DNA from: an uncultured bacterium
Lineage (GTDB): Bacteria; Bacillota; Clostridia; Lachnospirales; Lachnospiraceae
DNA: 64,000 nt
Assembly: GCA_948467735.1 (NCBI GenBank)
Contig: CAOKFN010000023.1
Coordinates: 4,218 to 68,217 of the forward strand
Direction: 5' to 3'
In this document: positions 36,888 to 44,740 of the stretch, one piece after another
How the letters are laid out: the number at the start of each line of letters is the position of its first letter
Position numbering within the stretch: position 1 is the first letter of the stretch
The notes under the pieces: model-generated
Database searches by the model: none
What the model was told of the DNA's origin: nothing
Seen by the model: only the letters and a program-made list of their open reading frames with translations
Position numbers and translations under genes: made by a program

Positions 36888-37202
36888 CTAGTCCAAAAGT
36901 ATTACGTCTCTCGCGTCACAGTCAGGATGTTCGCAATAAGACACCATACAATTCCACCCATCTATATACTCCCTTTGATAACTTATAAATGTATGGCCCT
37001 CATACCATTCATATTCCAAATCCTCCCAGCGTTCCTCCCCGCAGTCAGCACATATAAGGAGCGTCCCCGTAACTTTATAATGGCTATCCTCATTACAGCT
37101 GTCTCCTGCGTCAGCCCCCGGAATACTTCTCCAAAATTTGTGGCTGCACATAGCCGCCTGCACAGGAAGCACATCAAAAGAAAGCATGCCCGCCAATGCC
37201 AT
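36888..37202 (-). CDS. Small Cys/His protein, possibly truncated
   Basis: A 104-residue frame 25 bases after the AAA-ATPase_like gene. The first residues (ALAGMLSFDVLPVQA) resemble the second half of a signal peptide but lack the positively charged start, so the gene may be 5'-truncated. The body contains CSHKFW, CADCGEERW and SYCEHPDCDARD, cysteines spaced like a zinc ribbon. The ribosome binding site is weak. No family is recognised. It may be a remnant. Confidence 0.4.
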   Translation of the reverse strand: MALAGMLSFDVLPVQAAMCSHKFWRSIPGADAGDSCNEDSHYKVTGTLLICADCGEERWEDLEYEWYEGHTFISYQREYIDGWNCMVSYCEHPDCDARDVILLD

Positions 37203-37227
37203 ACAAACGCCTGCGCAATGTATGGAA

Positions 37228-38925
37228 TTATTCGGACATTACCCTGCACCGCTTTTTATAACATGCAATCCCATATTTATGAATCACAGTCATGCCGTCG
37301 TCAATCAGCGCTTCCTCGTAATTCTTGTCGTTGATTTGTTTCAGCGCCTCCCTGCATCCGTCATCAAACGCTGCTTTTTCAGCGTATTTAATTTCTATGA
37401 TAATGCCGATTTCCTTATCCTCAACCTCCACGCTGATATCGCTATAGCCCTCGCCGGACTCGGCATTGGATCTGACCTTCCATCCCTCCGTCCCCGCAAA
37501 TAATCCCAGTAAAATTCCATGGTAAAAATTCTCCTTCATTTCTTTCTTTACGCCGGTGTCACGGATGCTGATAGTTTTTCGCAGATACGATGTAAACCCC
37601 TTTTCTATAGCGGCGGCGTCTTTTTCCTCAAACGCCCTGCAAAAGCTTTCCAGCTTCTGTACGTCTTTTTTCGTCTCCACTTCAAACCATTCCTGTATTT
37701 GTTCCTCAAAAATCCACCGTATTTCCCTGTTGGGTATCACCAGTTCGGTTATTCCGTCATGATCCTCTCCACCCCTCGTCAAATAGCCTGTTGTAAACAA
37801 AATGCTCCATAAATTATCAATTTTAGAATCCAAATCTCTGTAGGTTAATTCCTGCCGTATTTTCTTAGAAATACTTTCACCGCCGACCAGCAGCTCAATC
37901 TCATCCCTAGTCGTTCCATCCGCCTTATCTATAAATTTTCTGATAATGCTGTTGCCGCTGGTATTTACCCAATAATTCTGCGGAGCCGCGGCTGGATTCA
38001 TTTTTAACGCATGACAATAACTTACAACATCCCATGGACAATATATTTCCATTTCCCCAAAACGATAGCCGTCATACCATGCCTTCATGACGTCGTATTT
38101 TTCCATGAACCCATAGTAATCAAGCATTCTCCTCACCTCACCATCCGAAAAGCCAAAATATTCGTTGTATTGCACATCTTTAACCGTGTATACATTAAAG
38201 TTATTGAGGCCGGTAAAAATGCTTTCTTTGGTTACACGCATACATCCAGTAAGAACCGCAAAATAAAGACTGCTGTTTGTTTTGAGCGCCCTGCCGAACA
38301 GGCTTCTAATCATATTTACCATAGCGTCATAATAGCCTGTCTGGTACGCCTTATCAAGCGGCACATCATATTCATCAATTAATATGATGACGCTTTGTCC
38401 ATAATGCTTCTGCAAAAAGCGGGATAACATTAACAGACTTTTTGATAAAAGTTCATCCGACATTGCATACTCGCCTCTGTCATCCAGCTCGACAAGTTTT
38501 TTGTACTGCTGCCGCTCTATCGCCGTCAGCTTATCACTGTCTGCAAGGAATGGGAATCTGACAGCCTCATCACCAATAATAGAGCGCAGAATCCCTTTCG
38601 CCGCGTCAAAATTCTCCCCTCCTGACTCTTTTAAGCTGATTGAAATCACAGGAAATTTTCCCATGTATTTTTTGCAGAGTTCCCTTTCTCCGGAAATTTC
38701 TAATCCGTCAAACAGCGTGCTGTCGCTTCCTATCTCAAAGAAGTACTTCAGCATACTCATATTCAAGGTTTTCCCGAATCGTCTTGGACGTGTAAACAGG
38801 TTTACATATGAAATATGTTCCAAAAGGTCTTGAATCAGCCTTGTCTTGTCCACATAGTAAAATCCGTCTCTACGAATCCGTCCATAGTCTTCAATACCTA
38901 TGGGAAGATTTGCTTTTCCCGTCAT
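37228..38925 (-). CDS. AAA-ATPase_like protein with PD-(D/E)XK nuclease domain
   Basis: A 565-residue protein of the PF09820 (AAA-ATPase_like) plus PF08011 (PDDEXK_9) architecture. It starts with IGIEDYGRIRRDGFYYVDKT, has a P-loop variant RPRRFGKT at 46-53 and a Walker B VIILIDEYDVPL. The C-terminal nuclease keeps GYSDISVEVED and IIIEIKYAEK, giving D and E-x-K, so it should be intact. These proteins are frequent in gut Bacteroidetes and Lachnospiraceae, often in many copies; function is unknown, with mobile or defence roles suspected. It has an extended -10 promoter at 38962-38970. A relative at 42417-43850 has lost the nuclease end. Confidence 0.88.
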   Translation of the reverse strand: MTGKANLPIGIEDYGRIRRDGFYYVDKTRLIQDLLEHISYVNLFTRPRRFGKTLNMSMLKYFFEIGSDSTLFDGLEISGERELCKKYMGKFPVISISLKESGGENFDAAKGILRSIIGDEAVRFPFLADSDKLTAIERQQYKKLVELDDRGEYAMSDELLSKSLLMLSRFLQKHYGQSVIILIDEYDVPLDKAYQTGYYDAMVNMIRSLFGRALKTNSSLYFAVLTGCMRVTKESIFTGLNNFNVYTVKDVQYNEYFGFSDGEVRRMLDYYGFMEKYDVMKAWYDGYRFGEMEIYCPWDVVSYCHALKMNPAAAPQNYWVNTSGNSIIRKFIDKADGTTRDEIELLVGGESISKKIRQELTYRDLDSKIDNLWSILFTTGYLTRGGEDHDGITELVIPNREIRWIFEEQIQEWFEVETKKDVQKLESFCRAFEEKDAAAIEKGFTSYLRKTISIRDTGVKKEMKENFYHGILLGLFAGTEGWKVRSNAESGEGYSDISVEVEDKEIGIIIEIKYAEKAAFDDGCREALKQINDKNYEEALIDDGMTVIHKYGIACYKKRCRVMSE

Positions 38926-39263
38926 ATCACACCACCCTTATTCCATCTGTTTTTTGATAAGAGTATATCACATATCGCCGTAGAAATCACAATGTATTTT
39001 ACAGATATTCTTCCTTTTCAATACTGCTTCGACTGTAAAATTTATATTGCCATATATTGATTTTAACTCAACCGGATATAAAATGATAAAATAAATTGCG
39101 CCGTTTATATGGGAAGCCGCTAAAAGCCTGCCATGCCGCCCGACGCACAAGCGGAAGGCATAATGCGCCGGGGCGGATTTTATCGCTGGCGGGTATGACA
39201 TGCAAAGCCGTTTATCCAAAGGAATCCACGCTCTGGGAGAATTCTATTGGAATGATAGCGTTT
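38926..39263. other. Intergenic region upstream of AAA-ATPase_like gene
   Basis: About 340 bases. A minus-strand extended -10 (TGA then TATACT at 38967-38962) lies 37 bases before the AAA-ATPase_like start. The rest is non-coding in appearance and includes the short repeat core GCGGATTTTATCGC at 39173-39186. No RNA gene was recognised. Confidence 0.5.
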
Positions 39264-41005
39264 TTATTTTGCTAAAATGAGTTTTGAATAGTAATACACA
39301 TGTTCCGTCGTCTTTCTGCCGTTAGAAAAATGTTCATCGATAATTTTGTAGGTATCCCCCTCCTCGGGCGGCGCTGCCTGACCATACACCTCATAAAAAG
39401 ATACTTCACCATTGCTATAATATGTGTACTTCTTAGGGCTGCCGTCTGCATTTCTCTCATATTCATACATAAGAACGGCAGCACCATCACTCAAAGAACT
39501 GTAAGACAAGATATATGCCTTGTTATCTACATACATATATGTCTCTTTCGACCTTCCGTCCTCTTCCCATTCCTCACTGCGTCTGTTCCAGTCATAACTG
39601 ATTTTGATTCTGCCGCCGGATTGATCATACTCATAAACATAACGCGAGGAAGGCCTATATTCCTGAGCCTGATCCGTCTCCCAATAGAAAATTTCTTCTA
39701 CGCAATTACCTTTCCCGTCATAGAAATATTCGATCCTTCTATTCGACTGCCTCCCGCTATAGCTGTTTGCGTTCCACTCCACCTGCAATAATCCGTTCTT
39801 ATACTCATACCGATTATGGTAAGTGCTGGAAACTTCGCCGTTCTCCCCAAAATAATACAGCGTCCTGCTCTCCGTCATATTTCCGTCGCTGTCATAGGTA
39901 TAAAACGTTTCAATTCGTCCTCCTTCCAAACTCTTCTGAACCTCGCGAAGGGTTCTGCCCTGAGCATCCCTCTCATATTCCGTAGTGTAGGGGCCATCCT
40001 TAATTCCATCGCCCGTCACTTTAGAAAGGTATCCGCTCTTCTCGTCATATTCATAATTGGCAAATTCATATACCCCTCCCCCGTCATCCACATCCACGTA
40101 TTCCTCTCTCGCAAGCACCCAGACAGCCTGTACTTCGCCCTGATACTCTCCCAGACATATCCCCGTTCCGCTGTCAAACCGGTATGTCCTGCCGTCCACG
40201 ACTACCGTTCCCTTCGCCATGGCTCCCGTCACAGGGTCAAAATAATACCTGTTCCCGTCCTTCTCGTTCCAGCCTTTCACCATGCGGCCGTTCCCGTCAT
40301 AGCGCACCCATTTCTCGCTGCCGTCCTCATACTCCTGATAAACGTCCTTGCTCACAGCCTTCCTTCCGCCGTCCACATTGTCCAGCCAGTACCACGCGCT
40401 GCTTCCCGGGTCATAGATTTCCTTCCCCGGTATGACGGGTCATGGGGATCGTATCCCTGCCTTATCCCTCCCTCATACCAGTACTGCACTCCGCCGATCT
40501 CCGCCCAATGGTTGTCCGTACCGACACTGCAGCTTTCCATGATTCCTGTTTCCCGGTTGAAAGCATACTGCACGCCGTCAATCTCGCGGCTTCCTTTTAA
40601 CATGGCCCCGTAGGTATAGTCGAAATAATATGTGCCGTTCCCGTTCACGTCCCAGCCCTTGACCATATGGCCGTTTTCGTCATAGCGGCACCATTTCCCG
40701 GTTCCGTCCTCACGGTCCGCGTAGGGGCCCGCGCCGGAATCCTGATAGACGTCCTTGCCTTCCGCTCTCTTTCCTCCGTCGATGCTGTCCAGCCAGTACC
40801 ATGCGTCCGTGTCGGGATCGTAGATTTCCTTTCCGCGGCCTTCCGTCCCCTGCCTTACGCCGCCTTCATACCAGTACAGACAGCCGTCCTCTCCTCTTAC
40901 CCAGCCGAAACCGGCGGCGGCCTCCCCGGAAATAGGGGCTGTCCCTCCGAAAATAATTGCCATGCCCGCCATACAGCCAAGCAGTTTTGCGCCTTTGTTC
41001 CTCAT
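39264..41005 (-). pseudogene. Frameshifted secreted cell-wall-binding-repeat protein
   Basis: The 5' part (40352-41005) encodes a signal peptide and choline/glucan-binding-type repeats (GTYYFDYTYGAMLKG). The 3' part (39264-40376), in another frame, continues the same repeat pattern (NRYYFDPVTGAMAKG) and then about 240 residues of YD-like units (YEYDEKSG, YTYDSDGNMTES). The first frame loses similarity at about 40425-40432, where the run ACCGGGGAAGG lacks one base: adding a C restores GKEIYDPGSSAWYWLDNVDGG, matching the earlier EIYDPDTDAWYWLDSIDGG. The intact product would be about 575 residues, exported and wall-associated. This may be a true frameshift, phase variation or a sequencing error. 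Confidence 0.8.
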
Positions 41006-41059
41006 TTTTCTGCCTCCTTTGAGATTTCATTCCTATGATAGCAAAAATACATGGTTAGT

Positions 41060-41088
41060 ATTATACAACACCGCTGCTCGTTTTACAA
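41060..41088 (-). promoter_or_regulatory. Promoter of cell-wall-binding-repeat gene
   Basis: TTGTAA (41088-41083) and TATAAT (41065-41060) with a 17-base spacer, about 55 bases before the start, which follows AAAGGAGG. Confidence 0.6.
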
Positions 41089-41168
41089 TGTATTTCAATG
41101 CATTTGTAAGCACTGCTGATACGTCCCCCGCAGTTCTATTAGAAGAGAATCTTCGGAAGGAACAGGAC

Positions 41169-41196
41169 TTGAAAAAATCACAGAATCCGATATAAT
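41169..41196 (+). promoter_or_regulatory. Promoter of CDF transporter gene
   Basis: TTGAAA at 41169-41174 and TATAAT at 41191-41196 with a 16-base spacer, 40 bases before the ATG. Confidence 0.6.
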
Positions 41197-41236
41197 AGAT
41201 GAAAGAATCACAAGACTGGGAAGCAGGGGAATTACC

Positions 41237-42400
41237 ATGATTACATTATTGTCTAAACTTTTTATCAAGAACCGCGAAGATCTCCAAGCGCCAAAGACCC
41301 GGCAGGCCTACGGCATACTGTGCGGCGCAACAGGCATCTTTCTAAACCTATGCCTTTTTGGGGGAAAATTTATCGCCGGGCATATCAGCGGTTCCATCGC
41401 CATCACCGCCGATGCGTTTAATAACCTGTCGGACGCCGGTTCCTCCATCATCACCCTGATTGGCTTTAAAATGGCCGGACAGAAACCCAATCCCCAGCAC
41501 CCCTTCGGTCATGGGCGCATCGAGTATATCTCCGGCCTGCTGGTTTCCGTGCTTATCCTGCTCATGGGCTTGGAGCTTCTGGCGGCTTCCTTCTCCAAAA
41601 TCCTCCATCCCGAAGCGCCGGACGTTTCACCCGTCATTCTTCTGATACTGCCGGCGTCCATTTTGGTCAAAGGCTATATGTACCTATACAACCGACGTCT
41701 TGGAAAAGAGCTGGACGCCTCCGCCATGCTGGCGGCGGCAGCAGATTCCTTAAGCGACATGCTGGCCACCTCCGCGGTTCTGATTTCCACGCTGATTTCC
41801 CGCTTTACCGGCCTTGCGGCGGACGGCTGGTGCGGCATACTGGTTGGATTGTTCATCTGCTGGGCGGGTTATCATGCCGCCAAGGACACAATCAGCCCCC
41901 TTCTGGGTCAGGCCGCCGATCCGGAATTCGTAAGACAGATTCATGACTTGGTCTTGGCCCATGAGGGCGTCTTAGGCGTTCATGACCTCATCGTACACAA
42001 TTACGGTCCGGGCAGAATTCTGATATCCCTTCACGCTGAGGTTCCCGCAGACGGATGCCTCCTTGAACTGCACGAAAAAATTGATGCCATTGAACACGAA
42101 TTAAAGGAAAAACTGTATTGCCACGCGGTCATACATATGGACCCTGTATGCATTGACGATGAGAAAACCGCCCGATTAAAAGCCGCCGCCGAATACTGTC
42201 TGCATGAAATCAATGAGACCCTCACCCTGCACGATTTCCGCATTGTGGACGGCCCCACCCATACCAACATGATTTTCGACGTGGTGACGCCCTATGATTT
42301 CCCCCTGTCGGATCAGGCGCTGACGGAATTGATTCAGGAAAAAATAAAAAAGTCCCATCCCAACTGCTCCGCCGTAATCGAGATCGACAAGCAGATGTGA
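41237..42400 (+). CDS. Cation diffusion facilitator (CDF) metal exporter
   Basis: A 387-residue membrane protein exporting divalent cations (Zn, Mn, Fe or similar) by proton exchange. Six helices are visible in the first 215 residues. The metal site residues occur in AFNNLSDAGSSI (TM2) and AAADSLSDMLATS (TM5), and the loop HPFGHGRIEYISG is characteristic. The cytoplasmic part (about 215-387) is longer than usual and seems to hold two alpha-beta subdomains. The ATG follows CAGGGG. It converges with the AAA-ATPase_like gene 16 bases away. Specificity is unresolved. Confidence 0.9.
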   Translation: MITLLSKLFIKNREDLQAPKTRQAYGILCGATGIFLNLCLFGGKFIAGHISGSIAITADAFNNLSDAGSSIITLIGFKMAGQKPNPQHPFGHGRIEYISGLLVSVLILLMGLELLAASFSKILHPEAPDVSPVILLILPASILVKGYMYLYNRRLGKELDASAMLAAAADSLSDMLATSAVLISTLISRFTGLAADGWCGILVGLFICWAGYHAAKDTISPLLGQAADPEFVRQIHDLVLAHEGVLGVHDLIVHNYGPGRILISLHAEVPADGCLLELHEKIDAIEHELKEKLYCHAVIHMDPVCIDDEKTARLKAAAEYCLHEINETLTLHDFRIVDGPTHTNMIFDVVTPYDFPLSDQALTELIQEKIKKSHPNCSAVIEIDKQM

Positions 42401-42416
42401 GAAAGGGGCGCTTTCG

Positions 42417-43850
42417 TCAAATCCTCTCAATCACACAGCTGTGCTTTTTGCTCTTGGGATCATAAGCAATCCCCACGGCCGCAATTCCCCGGCCTGTGGG
42501 AAGCTCTTCCACCTTCATGTACTGATCGATGGCGGCGATATACGCGAACTTGACCACATACCTGAGCGCCTGTTCATTATTGTAGAAAGCAGGCGCATAC
42601 TGCGTGCCGCGTATCTCATCTATGGCCGCTGCCACCGCCTCCCCATTGCCCGCAAGGGTATCCTCCAAAAGCTTCCTTGAACGTCCTATCAGCTCTATCC
42701 ACTTCCGGCTCGCCCCCGTCCCCCTGAGAATCTTCTCAAACTCCATCCGCACCTCTTCATTTGGGATATGGGCCGTCCCTTCGTCCTCATTCCAAGTAAG
42801 ATATCCCAGATGAATCAGCAGGGTCAGCACGTCGTCCCTGCTCCCAAAGGTCTCAAAGTCATTTTCAAACCCGTCGGTCCTGACTTCAACCTCCTCGCCC
42901 GCTATCAGCCGCGCAACAGTCTCCTGCAGCCCGTCAAAATCCATGTTGATATAGGTCATAAGCGCTTCCGCCGCGGAAGTCTTCTGCCAATAGGAACGGC
43001 ATTTCAAATCCTGCATGGCGCACATGACGGAATAGGGATTATATACGGCCCCATACCCCGGAAAATCATATCCGTCATACCACTGCCTGACATCCTCGAA
43101 ATCCATCCCATATTTTGTACAAAGCCGCCGTACCTCGCTCTCCGTAAAACCCGTGAATTCCACAAACCTGCCCGGATACAGGATCGTATATTCCCTAAAA
43201 TCCGACATTGCCGACTGGGAGCCGTCCTTCTTAATGGGCAGGATTCCGGTCATATAGGCCCCGGCGACAGCCTTCGGCGTAAAGTTATTGTTCTTAAACC
43301 ATCCTCTGAGAAAATTCAGGTACTTCTTCTGGGCCGCCCTATCGTTCTTTGCCTCACGGATTAACGCATCCCACTCGTCGATAATAAATACGAACTCCCT
43401 CCCTGACTTTTCCACACAGCCGATCATGGCGTCCGTAAGGCTTTTCCCATTCAATTCCGGAAAGCAGTCTATCAATTCCTTGTAAACCGCGTCGGCAATC
43501 ATATTCGGCACGTCGAAAAGCGGAATATCCGTCCTTACCGCCTCGGAGATAAATCCGCTGATATCAAGATGAATCACATGATATTGGTTCATATGAGCCG
43601 GATATTCCGGACTGCGGGCAATCTCCTTGTCGCCAAAAAGCGCGTGGGAATCGCAGGAGCAGTCGTAGTACGCGCACAGCATCTTGGCCGCGTAAGACTT
43701 GCCAAAACGCCTTGGCCTGCTGATGCAGGTCAGTTTCACCATGGTTCCTATGGTCTGATTCACCACCGCAATCAGTCCTGTCTTATCCACATATTCCGAT
43801 TCCAGAATTTCCTGGAATCCTTTATTTCCGGGATTCAAATATGTCCCCAT
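42417..43850 (-). CDS. AAA-ATPase_like protein, degenerate nuclease C-terminus
   Basis: A 477-residue PF09820-type protein. It has SEYVDKTGLI, the P-loop variant RPRRFGKS (45-52) and Walker B FVFIIDEWDALI. The C-terminal PDDEXK_9-like segment reads LPTGRGIAAVGIAYDP and stops at CVIERI. In typical relatives this is GKG-x-AD followed by IIELK, so the Asp is Ala and the Lys is missing with everything beyond. The nuclease is therefore likely dead and truncated, while the ATPase looks intact. The ATG at 43850 is preferred over a GTG three codons upstream that abuts the GGGAGG. It lies just downstream of the dynamin operon on the same strand. Confidence 0.87.
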   Translation of the reverse strand: MGTYLNPGNKGFQEILESEYVDKTGLIAVVNQTIGTMVKLTCISRPRRFGKSYAAKMLCAYYDCSCDSHALFGDKEIARSPEYPAHMNQYHVIHLDISGFISEAVRTDIPLFDVPNMIADAVYKELIDCFPELNGKSLTDAMIGCVEKSGREFVFIIDEWDALIREAKNDRAAQKKYLNFLRGWFKNNNFTPKAVAGAYMTGILPIKKDGSQSAMSDFREYTILYPGRFVEFTGFTESEVRRLCTKYGMDFEDVRQWYDGYDFPGYGAVYNPYSVMCAMQDLKCRSYWQKTSAAEALMTYINMDFDGLQETVARLIAGEEVEVRTDGFENDFETFGSRDDVLTLLIHLGYLTWNEDEGTAHIPNEEVRMEFEKILRGTGASRKWIELIGRSRKLLEDTLAGNGEAVAAAIDEIRGTQYAPAFYNNEQALRYVVKFAYIAAIDQYMKVEELPTGRGIAAVGIAYDPKSKKHSCVIERI

Positions 43851-43980
43851 CACAATCACCCTCCCATCCGGCGCTCTGACAGCAGCGCTTTCCTAAAGTT
43901 TATGCCGGAATCGGCGGAAAGTCAAGGCACTTTGCACATGGCAGACTTGAAAAATGAGGAAACTCAAATAATAATATCGG

Positions 43981-44220
43981 CTACTTTATTTTGCTGTCAG
44001 TGTCGTTGATAATCTCACCAAGCTCCCTAATCAGCAGTGCCGCCTGTCTATCGTCTTCCGTGAAGCTCCTCGTTTCCTTTTTCATCCTGTTTCTGCCGCT
44101 GAAATAAGCTGTCAAGGCGGCTGCCGCGACGACAGCCAAAGCGCCTATGACAACGCCGCCCGCTCCCTTATCGGCCTCTGCTTCTGCAGCGCTTAAGAAA
44201 ATTTGTATCATATTGCCCAT
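43981..44220 (-). CDS. Small single-pass membrane protein, last gene of dynamin operon
   Basis: A 79-residue protein with one clear membrane helix (GGVVIGALAVVAAAALTAYF, about residues 20-39), a short N-terminal amphipathic stretch and a charged cytoplasmic tail. The ATG follows GAGGAGGGCGGGAGA. A longer in-frame upstream frame is Arg/Lys/Glu-rich and reflects the polypurine tract. It is separated from the 121-residue gene by that 142-base tract but has no terminator before it. It could anchor the GTPases to the membrane; this is inferred from position only. Confidence 0.6.
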   Translation of the reverse strand: MGNMIQIFLSAAEAEADKGAGGVVIGALAVVAAAALTAYFSGRNRMKKETRSFTEDDRQAALLIRELGEIINDTDSKIK

Positions 44221-44362
44221 TCTCCCGCCCTCCTCTCTTTCCTTTTTCCTGCTCTCTTTCTTTTTCCCTTGCTCTTTCCTGCCGCTTCGCTCTTTCTTTC
44301 CGCGGCTCTCCCGCCCGCTGCTCCTCTCTTTCTCCCTGCGTCTGTCTCTCTTTCTCCTTATC
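44221..44362 (-). other. Polypurine tract between two small genes
   Basis: On the minus strand this 142-base stretch is almost all A and G, with scattered C/T, ending in the ribosome binding site of the 79-residue membrane protein gene. It is between stop and start codons and has no recognised coding content. Its plus-strand mirror is a long polypyrimidine run. Confidence 0.7.
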
Positions 44363-44728
44363 TCATCCCCTGCTATGGCGGCCCCGACTATTTTCATCAA
44401 TAATGCGCAGAATCTCGCCCGCATGTCGGGAGAGCTCGACAATAATATCCCTCTCGAATATTTTGTCATGCAGATCAATATGAAGTTCCGGAAACCTCTC
44501 GGCAAATTTTATCATCCCTTTCTCCGGTGACTGTGAATGAAGCAGCCGGCATAACCCCTGATCAATCGCGGCGTTAATGCCGTCGCAGTTATTTTTATCA
44601 CAATCCCGTATGTATTTTTCCATCATCTCCGCCCGGCCGCCTCCGAAAAGATATTTTGACAGCCCTTTCACCCTGTCCCTGAACAAATACATCACATGCG
44701 CAATCTCCGTTTCCAAAAAAACGCCCAT
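44363..44728 (-). CDS. Uncharacterised 121-residue protein of dynamin operon
   Basis: A 121-residue soluble, mostly helical protein with no family I recognise. It contains SKYLFGGGRAEMMEKYIRDCDKN near the start and LHIDLHDKIFERDIIVELSRHAGEILRIIDE near the end; the tail is Arg/Gly/Ser-rich. No membrane helix or signal peptide is visible. The ATG follows AAGGGAGGG and lies 12 bases after the second dynamin-like gene, so it is in the same transcript. Confidence 0.7.
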   Translation of the reverse strand: MGVFLETEIAHVMYLFRDRVKGLSKYLFGGGRAEMMEKYIRDCDKNNCDGINAAIDQGLCRLLHSQSPEKGMIKFAERFPELHIDLHDKIFERDIIVELSRHAGEILRIIDENSRGRHSRG

Positions 44729-44740
44729 ATTCCCTCCCTT

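Noticed and set aside
38968..39219. 83-codon minus-strand frame upstream of the AAA-ATPase_like gene
   Set aside because: No ribosome binding site, it overlaps the promoter and a dispersed repeat core.
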